From the NCBI GenBank assembly GCA_007988785.1, contig BJUU01000020.1, positions 1 to 45,953 on the forward strand: a DNA stretch of 45,953 nucleotides, read 5' to 3'. Origin of the DNA: Agrococcus baldri. GTDB taxonomy: Bacteria > Actinomycetota > Actinomycetes > Actinomycetales > Microbacteriaceae. The position numbers and the translations under genes were made by a program. Below the pieces are notes generated by a model. The model saw only the letters and a program-made list of their open reading frames with translations. It made no database searches and was not told where the DNA came from. Each line of letters opens with the position of its first letter. Within the stretch, counting starts at the first letter, position 1. Positions 7,034 to 13,840 of this stretch are shown here, in pieces.

Positions 7034-8137
7034 ATGACCACGATGACCGCACCAGAGGTGACGCACGGTCCGCTGCGCACCACGATCAAGGCATCCGAAC
7101 GATCCGAGGAGGATCGCCGCGCCGACTTCCGGGTGGTCGCGAAGGCCGTCCGTGACGCGGGGCTGCTCGAGCGCGCCGTCGGCTTCTACGTCTGGATGAT
7201 GGTCGGCCTCGGCGTCGCGCTGGTCGGACTGCTCGTCGGCTCGGTGCTGCTGGGCGACAGCTGGTTCCAGTTGCTCATCGCCGGCGCCCTGGGCATCGTG
7301 CTCACCCAGATCTCGTTCATCGCGCACGAGGCATCCCACCGGCAGGTGCTGAAGTCCGGCCCCGCCAACGACCGCCTCGGCCGCATCCTCGCCGCCGGTG
7401 TCGTCGGCATCAGCCACCAGTGGTGGATGACGAAGCACTCCCGCCACCACGCGAACCCCAACCAGATCGGGCGCGACCCCGACATCGAGATCGACACGAT
7501 CTCGTTCCTCCCCTCCGACGCCAAGAAGGCGCGAGGCGTGCAGCGCTGGATCACCCGCCATCAGGGTTGGCTGTTCTTCCCGCTGCTCACGCTCGAGGGC
7601 ATGAACCTGCACCAGCACTCCATCCGCACCCTGCTCGAGCGTCGGCCCGTGACGGGTCGCTGGATCGAGCTCGGCCTCATCACGGCCCGCTTCGCGGCGT
7701 ACTTCACGTTCCTGCTGCTCGTCATGCCGTGGCCGATGGCGCTCGCCTTCCTGGGCGTGCAGATGGCGGTCTTCGGCATCGGCATGGGCGCATCCTTCGC
7801 CCCCAACCACAAGGGCATGCCGACCGTGAGCCGCGACGCCAAGCTCGACTTCTTCACCAAGCAGGTGCGCACCTCCCGCAACGTGCGCGGCTGGGGCATG
7901 ACGACGCTGCTCGGCGGCCTCAACTACCAGGTCGAGCACCACCTGTTCCCGAACATGGCGCGACCGCACCTGCGCGCCGCGAGCGACATCGTGCGCGCGC
8001 ACTGCGCGACCCACGGCATCCCCTACGTCGAGACGGGGCTCGTCGGCGCCTACGGGGCCGTCGTCCGCTACCTCAACCGCGTCGGCCTCGCCGCCCGCGA
8101 CCCGTTCGACTGCCCGATGCTCGACCTGCGCCGCTGA
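7034..8137 (+). CDS. Membrane fatty acid (acyl-CoA) desaturase
   Basis: The protein has 367 residues. All three histidine boxes of membrane di-iron desaturases are present: HEASH (98-102), HSRHH (135-139) and QVEHH (299-303). Hydrophobic hairpins lie at about 52-95, 118-128 and 215-258. Such enzymes insert a cis double bond in acyl chains with O2 and electrons from ferredoxin or an oxidoreductase, tuning membrane fluidity. The ATG at 7034 follows GAGGGGG. Twenty bases after its stop comes an acyltransferase gene, so the two may be cotranscribed. The position of the double bond cannot be inferred. Confidence 0.9.
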   Translation: MTTMTAPEVTHGPLRTTIKASERSEEDRRADFRVVAKAVRDAGLLERAVGFYVWMMVGLGVALVGLLVGSVLLGDSWFQLLIAGALGIVLTQISFIAHEASHRQVLKSGPANDRLGRILAAGVVGISHQWWMTKHSRHHANPNQIGRDPDIEIDTISFLPSDAKKARGVQRWITRHQGWLFFPLLTLEGMNLHQHSIRTLLERRPVTGRWIELGLITARFAAYFTFLLLVMPWPMALAFLGVQMAVFGIGMGASFAPNHKGMPTVSRDAKLDFFTKQVRTSRNVRGWGMTTLLGGLNYQVEHHLFPNMARPHLRAASDIVRAHCATHGIPYVETGLVGAYGAVVRYLNRVGLAARDPFDCPMLDLRR

Positions 8138-8157
8138 GCGCGGCCACGGGACGACCG

Positions 8158-8769
8158 ATGAGCAGGATGCCGATCCGCCGCGCCGTCGCGCGGCTGCACT
8201 GGGCCCTGAGCCCCTGGAGGCTGCAGCGCGAGCAGCCGGCCCACGACGGCCCGCGGCTGCTGATCGGCGCCCCGCACACCTCGAACCGCGACTTCGTGCT
8301 CATGCTCGCGATCGCGTGGGATGCGCGGCTGGCGGTGCGCTGGCTCGGCAAGCGCGAGCTCTTCCAGGGCCCGTTCGGCCGCGTGATGCACTGGCTCGGC
8401 GGCATCCCGGTCGACCGCGACGACCCGGCCGGCCTGGCCGACCGCGTCGTCGAGCTCGCCCGCACCGATCCGCGCGCGGCGATCGTCGTGACGCCCGACG
8501 GCACGCGCAGCTCGACGCAGTGGCGCAGCGGCTTCTACCGCATCGCCTTCGCCGCGGGCGTGCCCGTCACGCTCGGCTTCGTCGACTCGGTCACCCGCAC
8601 GACCGGCCTGGGGCCGACGCTTGAGCTCACCGGCGACGTGCCCGCCGACATGGATCGCATCCGCGCCTTCTACGCGGGCAAGCGCGGCATCGTGCCGGAG
8701 CGCACGACCGAGCCGCGGCTCGCCGACGAGGCCGGCTTGGCCGCGCGCCTCGCGCAGGGCATCGCCTGA
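8158..8769 (+). CDS. 1-acyl-glycerol-3-phosphate acyltransferase-like protein (PlsC fold)
   Basis: The protein has 203 residues and the two core motifs of glycerolipid acyltransferases. Motif I reads HTSNRD (residues 40-45; HX4D catalytic dyad) and motif III reads PDGTRS (113-118; usually EGTRS). Proteins of this short subclass with HTSN(W/R)D are annotated as acyltransferases, but few have been characterised. It probably transfers an acyl chain to a lysophosphatidate or related lipid at the membrane face. It lies 20 bases downstream of the desaturase, which fits a membrane-lipid remodelling unit. Confidence 0.8.
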   Translation: MSRMPIRRAVARLHWALSPWRLQREQPAHDGPRLLIGAPHTSNRDFVLMLAIAWDARLAVRWLGKRELFQGPFGRVMHWLGGIPVDRDDPAGLADRVVELARTDPRAAIVVTPDGTRSSTQWRSGFYRIAFAAGVPVTLGFVDSVTRTTGLGPTLELTGDVPADMDRIRAFYAGKRGIVPERTTEPRLADEAGLAARLAQGIA

Positions 8770-8812
8770 GCCGACCCTGGCGTGGATCCGCGGCGGGTGC
8801 GAGCATGAGGCC

Positions 8813-9271
8813 ATGACCGAGCATGCGGGGCGCGAGAACCCGGTCCACGAGATCAGCGAGGACGAGTGCGTCAAGCTGCTCGCCCTGTTCGAGTTCGGCC
8901 GCATCGCCTTCCGGGTCGGCGACCTGCTCGAGGTGTTCCCGGTCAACTACCACTCGGCCGGTCGCGAGATCACCTTCCGCACCGCGCCCGGCACGAAGCT
9001 CGCCGGCGCCCTGCTGGCCGACGACGTCGTCTTCGAGATCGACAACATCGGCGTGAGGGAGGCGTGGAGCGTCATCGGCCACGGCAGGGCGCGCCGGCTC
9101 GAGGCGGCCGACGAGGTCGCGGCGGCCGCCGCGCTGCCGATCCATCCGCTCATCCCGACGGTGAAGCGCGAGTTCGTGCGCATCGACCTCACGAGGCTCT
9201 CGGGCCGTCGCTTCCACCGCTGGCCGGAGCCCGACCCGGACGGCGAGCCCGTCGTCGACTCGACCGACTGA
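8813..9271 (+). CDS. Pyridoxamine 5'-phosphate oxidase-like (split-barrel) flavin/F420-binding protein
   Basis: The protein has 152 residues. The opening EISEDECVKLLALFEFGRIAF matches the helix and first strand of the short actinobacterial PPOX-like family. It continues with FPVNYHSAGREITFRTAPGTK and a WSVIGHGRARRLE strand. These proteins bind FMN, F420 or haem, and most have no known substrate. It starts 43 bases after the acyltransferase, without a clear Shine-Dalgarno. A GAGCAT hexamer six bases before the ATG may be a weak leaderless -10. Convergent with the gene at 9276-9761, only four bases apart. Confidence 0.82.
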   Translation: MTEHAGRENPVHEISEDECVKLLALFEFGRIAFRVGDLLEVFPVNYHSAGREITFRTAPGTKLAGALLADDVVFEIDNIGVREAWSVIGHGRARRLEAADEVAAAAALPIHPLIPTVKREFVRIDLTRLSGRRFHRWPEPDPDGEPVVDSTD

Positions 9272-9275
9272 CCGC

Positions 9276-9761
9276 TCAGGCGGGGCCGCCGGCCGTGCCG
9301 CCCATGCCGCCGTCCGGCCTGATCCGGCGCTGCGGCCGCCGCCCGTCGATGCGCGCCGCGACCCACAGCACGAAGACCGCCTCCGCCGGATCGAGCGCCC
9401 CCGTCACCTCGAGCGACGGCCGGTACTGCCACGGCCCCTCGGGGATCACCTCGGCGATGCGATCGCCGTCGCGCTCGAGGTCGAAGCGCAGCTTGCCGAG
9501 CAGCCAGCTGCTCGTGCGCGTCAGGCTCATCGGGCCGCGCAGCCCTGCCAGCCGCCAGCTCGCGTCCCAGATGCGCCCGCGCTCGGCCGACAGCACGTCG
9601 ATGCCGTCGCGGGCTCCGATCAGCCCCTCCGACTCGTTGCGGTAGGACCACTCGGCGCCGCCGAGGGCGAAGGCCGGTGCGAGTCCCCAGAAGCCGGGGC
9701 CGGTGCGCGCCACCTCCTCGCCGTCGGCGGTGACCGCTCCCTCGTCCCATCGATAGCGCAT
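9276..9761 (-). CDS. Unknown protein of 161 residues
   Basis: I do not recognise this family. The sequence is rich in Trp, Gly and alternating hydrophobic residues, with FWGLAPAFALGGAEWSYR near residue 24, WDASWRLAGL near 66 and a repeated strand-turn pattern. That suggests a beta-barrel or tubby/LURP-like fold, but this is a guess. The C-terminus is Gly/Pro/Arg-rich. The ATG at 9761 follows a TAGGGT box by seven bases, so it is probably leaderless. It is divergent from the NADP/F420 reductase gene, with a palindrome on its promoter. Confidence 0.65.
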   Translation of the reverse strand: MRYRWDEGAVTADGEEVARTGPGFWGLAPAFALGGAEWSYRNESEGLIGARDGIDVLSAERGRIWDASWRLAGLRGPMSLTRTSSWLLGKLRFDLERDGDRIAEVIPEGPWQYRPSLEVTGALDPAEAVFVLWVAARIDGRRPQRRIRPDGGMGGTAGGPA

Positions 9762-9768
9762 GCCAAGC

Positions 9769-9799
9769 ACCCTACGCACGATGCCCGCATGCGGGAATG
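9769..9799. promoter_or_regulatory. Minus-strand -10 (TAGGGT) with a palindrome on the -35 region
   Basis: The minus-strand -10 box is at 9769-9774. The perfect 12-base palindrome CCCGCATGCGGG occupies 9784-9795 and extends with one mismatch to 9782-9799, where the -35 would be. A repressor bound here would block the gene at 9276-9761. Confidence 0.45.
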
Positions 9800-9820
9800 C
9801 CGCCCGCCCCATCCGCTGTT

Positions 9821-9857
9821 GCCAGACTGTGAGGGCAGCTGGGCCAGACTGTGAGGG
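9821..9857 (+). promoter_or_regulatory. 15-base direct repeat upstream of the reductase gene
   Basis: GCCAGACTGTGAGGG occurs at 9821-9835 and again at 9843-9857, offset by 22 bases, which is two helical turns. The second copy ends 16 bases before the ATG at 9874. The spacing fits a dimeric regulator on one DNA face. Confidence 0.45.
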
Positions 9858-9873
9858 GAGCAGGGGAGAGCGG

Positions 9874-10575
9874 ATGTCGCAGGCGGCAGGAGCGAGCACG
9901 GGCACCATCGAGGCCGTGGACACCGATGCCGAGCGACCCGTCGCGGCGCAGACGGTCGCCATCCTCGGCGCCGGCAAGATCGGCACGGTGCTCGCGAAGC
10001 TGTCGCTCGCCGCCGGCCACCGCACGCTCGTCGCGGGCTCGGGCAGCGCCGCGCGCATCCGGCTGATCGTCGAGTACCTGGCGCCGGGCGCCGAGGCCAT
10101 GGTGTCGGCGGATGCGGCTGCCGCGGCCGACGTCGTCATCCTCGCCCTGCCGCTGGGGCAGTACGACCGCCTCCCGGTCGAGCAGCTCGAGGGCAAGCTC
10201 GTCATCGACGCGATGAACTACTGGTGGGAGACCGACGGGATCCGTGACGAGTTCACCGACCCCGAGCATCCGACGAGCACGATCGTGCAGGCGTTCCTGC
10301 CCCGTTCGCGCGTCGTGAAGGCGTTCAACCACATGGGCTATCACGACCTCGCCGACTGGCCCAGGCCCGCCGGTCACGCGCAGCGCCGGGCGATCGCGGT
10401 GGCGGGCGACGACGAGCGCGCGGTCGAGCAGGTCGCGGCGATCGTCGACGGCTTCGGCTTCGACCCGGTCGTGCTCGAGTCGCTCGACGCCGGCCTCCGC
10501 CTGCAGCCGGGCTGGCCGGCGTTCGGTGCGAACGAGGACGCCGCGACGCTGCGCGGCCTGCTCGCGACCGACTGA
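9874..10575 (+). CDS. NADPH:F420 reductase-like / NAD(P)-binding reductase
   Basis: The protein has 233 residues. A Rossmann P-loop GAGKIG (residues 32-37) follows a strand, then come GSGSA and VVILALPLGQY, and a central VIDAMNYW segment. This layout matches the F420:NADP oxidoreductase-like group of short NAD(P) dinucleotide-binding proteins. True F420 use cannot be proved from sequence. The ATG at 9874 is preferred for its ribosome site (GGGAGCAGGGGAGAG), with the first 25 residues probably disordered. It overlaps the next gene by one base (TGATG), so the two are translationally coupled. Confidence 0.8.
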   Translation: MSQAAGASTGTIEAVDTDAERPVAAQTVAILGAGKIGTVLAKLSLAAGHRTLVAGSGSAARIRLIVEYLAPGAEAMVSADAAAAADVVILALPLGQYDRLPVEQLEGKLVIDAMNYWWETDGIRDEFTDPEHPTSTIVQAFLPRSRVVKAFNHMGYHDLADWPRPAGHAQRRAIAVAGDDERAVEQVAAIVDGFGFDPVVLESLDAGLRLQPGWPAFGANEDAATLRGLLATD

Positions 10576-11426
10576 TGGCCGCGCAGCCGCTCGGCGAGCA
10601 GCGGATGCTGCCCACGCGCGACGGCAGGAGCATGCGCGCGCTCGTCGCGGGCGATGGCAGCGACCTCGTGGTGCTCGAGGCGGGGCTGGGATCCGGCGCC
10701 GACGCCTGGGCGCGCGTGGTGCCGCTGCTCGCGGGCGCGGTGACGGTCGTCGCCTACGACCGGGCGGGCTACGGCGGCAGCGACCCGGCTTCCGATCCGC
10801 GCGAGCTGGCGCACCTCGCCGACGACCTCGGGGCCGTGCTCGACGCCGTCGCGCACCAGCGCGCCGTGCTCGTCGGCCACAGCTGGGGCGGGCCGATCGT
10901 GCGCACGCTCGCGGCCCGTCGCGCGGCGGACGGGCGGCTCGCGGGCATCGTGCTCGTCGACCAGAGCGATGAGCACGCGGCGCTCTACTTCTCGCCGCTC
11001 GTGCGCGCGCAGGCGGCGGTGCAGCGCGCGCTCTACGAGCCGCTGGCACGCATGCGGCTGCTCGCGCCGCTCGTGCGGGCGACGCTGCGCGAGCTGCCGG
11101 AGCCGCACCGCAGCGGGGCGGTCGCGGCGACGTCGACGCTGACGGCTGCGCGGGCGATGCGGGCGGAGGACGCGCAGGTGACGGCCGAGCTGGCCCGGCT
11201 CCGCGAGCGCCCGCTCGAGCTCGGGGAGCTGCCGGTGCGGGTGCTCTCCGGCAGGCGCGCGGGCCGGCTCGACCGCTCGATCCGCGACGCGATGACGGCG
11301 GCGCACCGCGCGACCGTCGCGACGCTGCCCGGCGGGCGCCTCGTGGAGGCGACCCGGTCCGGGCACCTCGTGCCGATCACCGAGCCGGAGCTCGTGGCAG
11401 CGGAGGCCCTCGACCTGCTGCGGTGA
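10575..11426 (+). CDS. Alpha/beta hydrolase
   Basis: The protein has 283 residues. The nucleophile elbow is GHSWGG (Ser103), the oxyanion segment EAGLGSG is at 35-41, and the catalytic His is in SGHLVP at about 264. The fold fits esterases, lipases or dehalogenase-like hydrolases; the substrate is unknown. There is no signal peptide, so it is cytoplasmic. Its start overlaps the stop of the reductase gene, suggesting a two-gene operon in which the reductase and hydrolase may act on one compound, though this is speculation. Confidence 0.82.
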   Translation: MAAQPLGEQRMLPTRDGRSMRALVAGDGSDLVVLEAGLGSGADAWARVVPLLAGAVTVVAYDRAGYGGSDPASDPRELAHLADDLGAVLDAVAHQRAVLVGHSWGGPIVRTLAARRAADGRLAGIVLVDQSDEHAALYFSPLVRAQAAVQRALYEPLARMRLLAPLVRATLRELPEPHRSGAVAATSTLTAARAMRAEDAQVTAELARLRERPLELGELPVRVLSGRRAGRLDRSIRDAMTAAHRATVATLPGGRLVEATRSGHLVPITEPELVAAEALDLLR

Positions 11427-11442
11427 GCGAGCCGCCTCCGTC

Positions 11443-11973
11443 TCAGGCCGCGTCGGCCTCGTCGATGAGGCCGCGCAGCCAGTCGCGCGCGTGCCGGGTG
11501 GAGCCGATGCCGTAGTCGAGCGTCGCGAGCTGCCACGCGAAGACCTCGCGGTGCTCCGGCGCCACCTCGGCGCCGTGCAGCTCGCCCTTCGCTGCCTCGA
11601 GCCCCTCGAGCTCTGCCGCCGCCCTTGCCTCGAGGCCGCGCAGCACGGCGGGCCGCTCGCTCGCCTCGAGCAGGCCCAGGAAGTGCACGCGCGCGAGCAT
11701 CGCCGTCTCGAGGTCGCCGCTGATCGGGCCGGTCGCCCAGGCGTGGAACGCCTCGGCACCCGCTGCCGTGACGCGGTAGACGCGGCGGCCGCGCGGCTGT
11801 CGCTCGCTGTCGGCGAGCTCGATCTGCCCGCTCGCGAGCAGCTGGTCGAGGGCGCGCTTGATCGAGCCATTGCTGGCCGAGTAGAAGAGCGACACGCTCG
11901 CTTCGAAGCGCTTGACGAGGTCGTAGAGGCTGCCGGGCATGAGCAGCAGGAGCGCCAGGATCACGTGGGCCAT
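11443..11973 (-). CDS. PadR-family transcriptional regulator
   Basis: The protein has 176 residues. The winged-helix N-terminus (about 1-85) reads AHVILALLLLMPGSLYDLVKRFE, then SNGSIKRALDQLLASGQIE and RRVYRVTAAG, the typical PadR DNA-binding domain. A helical C-terminal dimerisation domain fills 95-176. PadR proteins are ligand-responsive repressors, often of neighbouring genes. A TAGAGT box six bases before the ATG indicates a leaderless message. The divergent beta-lactamase-fold gene and a 21-base imperfect palindrome between them suggest both are its targets. Confidence 0.88.
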   Translation of the reverse strand: MAHVILALLLLMPGSLYDLVKRFEASVSLFYSASNGSIKRALDQLLASGQIELADSERQPRGRRVYRVTAAGAEAFHAWATGPISGDLETAMLARVHFLGLLEASERPAVLRGLEARAAAELEGLEAAKGELHGAEVAPEHREVFAWQLATLDYGIGSTRHARDWLRGLIDEADAA

Positions 11974-11979
11974 GCCGCC

Positions 11980-12022
11980 ACTCTAGGCGTTGACTCCTTG
12001 CGACATGGCTACTAGACATATC
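11980..12022. promoter_or_regulatory. Divergent promoters with candidate PadR operator
   Basis: The minus-strand -10 TAGAGT for padR is at 11980-11985. The plus-strand promoter is TTGACT (11990-11995), 17 bases, then TAGACA (12013-12018). An imperfect 21-base palindrome, ATGnCTAnTAGnCAT in its core, spans 12002-12022 and covers the plus-strand -10. Binding there would repress the hydrolase gene. Confidence 0.55.
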
Positions 12023-12062
12023 TGTGAGGGCGGTCGCAGAGATCCCCGCAGAGGAGGTCGTC

Positions 12063-13169
12063 GTGGACACGCAGCAGCAGCCGGTCGCAGCGCCGGATGC
12101 CGGCATCGCCCGGCGGCAGGCGCGCCTCGTGCGCCTGCTCGAGCGCATGCAGCGGGCGCGGGCACGCAAGGGCCGGCCCGCCCCGACGGTGCTCGTCGAG
12201 TCGCCGCGCTGGCGCTTCGCGTGGGGCGAGAGCGAGCGGCCGATGCACGCGGCCAGCTGCGGCAAGCTCGTCACCGCCGCGCTGATCGGCCAGCTCGTCG
12301 ACGAGGGCAGGCTCGGCTTCGAGACCGCCATCGGCAGCCTGCTGCCCGACGCCGACACCCGCGGACTGCGGCTGCCGGGCGGCATCGACGCGGCACGGGA
12401 GGTCACCGTCGAGCACCTGCTCGCCAACCGCAGCGGCCTGCCCGACTACTTCGAGGCATCCGCCGTGAGCGCAGCCTCGTTCCGCTCGGCCGTCGCCCAC
12501 CCGGAGCGCCGGTTCTCGCCCGCCGACCTGCTCGCCGCGGCGGCGACCCAGCGACCGGTCGGCAGGCCGGGGCAGCGGTTCCACTACGGCGACACCAACT
12601 GGGTGCTGCTGGGGCGCATCGTCGAGGAGGCGTCGGGGGATGCCTTCGCCGACCGGGCGCGCACGCGCGTCTTCGACCCGCTCGGCATGGCGAGCGCGTC
12701 CACGCCCTACGACGCGAGCCGGATCGCCGACGACCTCTCGGGCCTCGATGTGGCACCCTTCTGGATCCTGGGGCGGGAGATGAGTCGCGCGCACGCCGTC
12801 AGCCTCGACTGGGCAGGGGGCAACGTGGTCGCCACGCCGGCGGACTGGGCGCGCTTCCTGCGTGGCCTCTTCGGCGGCGAGCTGCTCGCGCCCGCGACGC
12901 TCGCGCAGCTCACCGAGGCGCGCAGCAGGTTCCGCTTCGGCATCGACTACGGCGCCGGCACCCAGACGCTGCGCTGGCGCACGCTCGCGCCGTTCCAGCG
13001 CGCTCCGCGGCCCGACCCGGTCGGGCACCTGGGCTTCTGGGCCGCCCACACCTTCCACTACCCGGGGCAGCGCGCGCAGGTGGTGCTGAACTTCCACGAC
13101 CACCGCAGCATGCAGTCGTCGTTCCTCGTGCACGGTGCGATCGCGCGCATCCTCGCCTCGCTCGACTGA
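12063..13169 (+). CDS. Beta-lactamase-fold serine hydrolase
   Basis: The protein has 368 residues with the GTG at 12063, chosen because GAGGAGG sits five bases upstream; the in-frame GTG at 12024 lacks one. SCGK at about 65-68 is the SxxK catalytic tetrad, YGDTN at about 174 is the second motif, and HLGFWAA is the third (HxG in place of KTG). This is the class C beta-lactamase/DD-peptidase/esterase superfamily. There is no signal peptide, so an intracellular esterase or peptidase is more likely than beta-lactam resistance. It faces padR and is probably under its control. Confidence 0.82.
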   Translation: MDTQQQPVAAPDAGIARRQARLVRLLERMQRARARKGRPAPTVLVESPRWRFAWGESERPMHAASCGKLVTAALIGQLVDEGRLGFETAIGSLLPDADTRGLRLPGGIDAAREVTVEHLLANRSGLPDYFEASAVSAASFRSAVAHPERRFSPADLLAAAATQRPVGRPGQRFHYGDTNWVLLGRIVEEASGDAFADRARTRVFDPLGMASASTPYDASRIADDLSGLDVAPFWILGREMSRAHAVSLDWAGGNVVATPADWARFLRGLFGGELLAPATLAQLTEARSRFRFGIDYGAGTQTLRWRTLAPFQRAPRPDPVGHLGFWAAHTFHYPGQRAQVVLNFHDHRSMQSSFLVHGAIARILASLD

Positions 13170-13246
13170 CGCATCCGCACCCGTGGGCAGCGCGCGCCGA
13201 CGCTCGGGCGTGTCTTGAGGCTCAGGGCCACCGCACCAACGACGAA

Positions 13247-13265
13247 GCCCCCGCTGAGCGGGGGC
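13247..13265 (-). terminator. GC-rich hairpin after tRNA-Phe
   Basis: GCCCCCGC-TGA-GCGGGGGC is a perfect 8-bp stem with a 3-base loop, just downstream of tRNA-Phe on the minus strand. The following minus-strand sequence is CTTCGTCGTT, only weakly U-rich. Confidence 0.55.
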
Positions 13266-13272
13266 CTCTCGG

Positions 13273-13348
13273 TGGTGGCTCCGACGGGCGTCGATCCCGT
13301 GACCTCACGATTTTCAGTCGTGCGCTCTACCAACTGAGCTACAGAGCC
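13273..13348 (-). tRNA. tRNA-Phe (GAA)
   Basis: The minus strand folds into a standard cloverleaf: acceptor GGCTCTG paired with CGGAGCC, anticodon loop CTGAAAA (GAA), TpsiC arm with GATCGAC loop, discriminator A. CCA is encoded in the genome. It is the last of three tandem minus-strand tRNA genes. Confidence 0.95.
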
Positions 13349-13376
13349 TCGGACTCTCGTCCGCTCCTTGCAGAAA

Positions 13377-13396
13377 GCCCTCTCGAGTGAGAGGGC
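13377..13396 (-). terminator. Hairpin between tRNA-Asp and tRNA-Phe
   Basis: GCCCTCTC-(gagt)-GAGAGGGC gives an 8-bp stem; on the minus strand it is followed by TTTCT, as in an intrinsic terminator. This suggests the tRNA-Asp transcript may end before tRNA-Phe. Confidence 0.6.
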
Positions 13397-13405
13397 CCGC
13401 CGCAA

Positions 13406-13483
13406 TGGCGACCCTGACGGGACTTGAACCCGCGACCTCCGCCGTGACAGGGCGGCGCGCTAACCAGACTGCGCTACAGGGCC
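13406..13483 (-). tRNA. tRNA-Asp (GTC)
   Basis: The minus strand gives acceptor GGCCCTG paired with CAGGGTC (one G-U), anticodon loop CTGTCAC (GTC) and TpsiC loop GTTCAAG. The discriminator is G and CCA is encoded. The D-loop is slightly long. Confidence 0.95.
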
Positions 13484-13524
13484 TAACTGGTAGAACCCAT
13501 CGTACAGAGTGAATCCGCAGTGAG

Positions 13525-13597
13525 TGACCCCAACGGGATTCGAACCCGTGCTGCCGCCGTGAAAGGGCGGTGTCCTAGGCCGCTAAACGATGGGGCC
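13525..13597 (-). tRNA. tRNA-Glu (TTC)
   Basis: The minus strand gives acceptor GGCCCCA paired with TGGGGTC (one G-U), anticodon loop CTTTCAC (TTC) and TpsiC loop GTTCGAA, discriminator A. CCA is not encoded, unlike the two tRNAs downstream. It is the first of the three tRNA genes in transcription order. Confidence 0.95.
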
Positions 13598-13698
13598 GAG
13601 TGCCGAGGCACACGACTACCGAGGAGAGACGTTACCGGACGCGAGAGCCTCAGTGCAAACCGGCGCCGTCGACGCGCCGTGGCCGATCCACGACACGC

Positions 13699-13754
13699 CC
13701 ACCTGAAGTTCCGCTGAACTCAACCTTCAGGTGGAGCATGAAAGTTGATAGCGT
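13699..13754 (+). promoter_or_regulatory. Promoter of the M23 peptidase gene with an inverted repeat on the -35
   Basis: CCACCTGAAG (13699-13708) and CTTCAGGTGG (13725-13734) are perfect 10-base inverted arms separated by 16 bases. The right arm covers TTCAGG at 13726-13731, which sits 17 bases before the TAGCGT box at 13749-13754. This looks like an operator overlapping a -35. No gene is visible in the remainder of 13598-13840. Confidence 0.45.
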
Positions 13755-13840
13755 GGGCCTGATTGTGTCGTGACTGCGGCGGGAGCCTGGGTGCACGATG
13801 GTGGACGATGCGGCGATCCCAGCCGCGAGACGGGAAGACC

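Noticed and set aside
3626-8014. Very long minus-strand open frame (more than 1400 codons)
   Set aside because: It lies antisense to the acyl-CoA oxidase, CPBP and desaturase genes. In DNA with few A/T bases, stop codons are rare on the opposite strand. The translation is rich in Arg, Gly, Asp and Val without motifs.
12063-13169. Beta-lactam resistance gene
   Set aside because: The SxxK and YxN motifs place it in the superfamily, but there is no signal peptide and the third motif is HxG, so an intracellular hydrolase is more likely.
13273-13597. tRNA cluster as an integration site for a mobile island
   Set aside because: No integrase, no repeated tRNA end and ordinary flanking genes were seen on either side.
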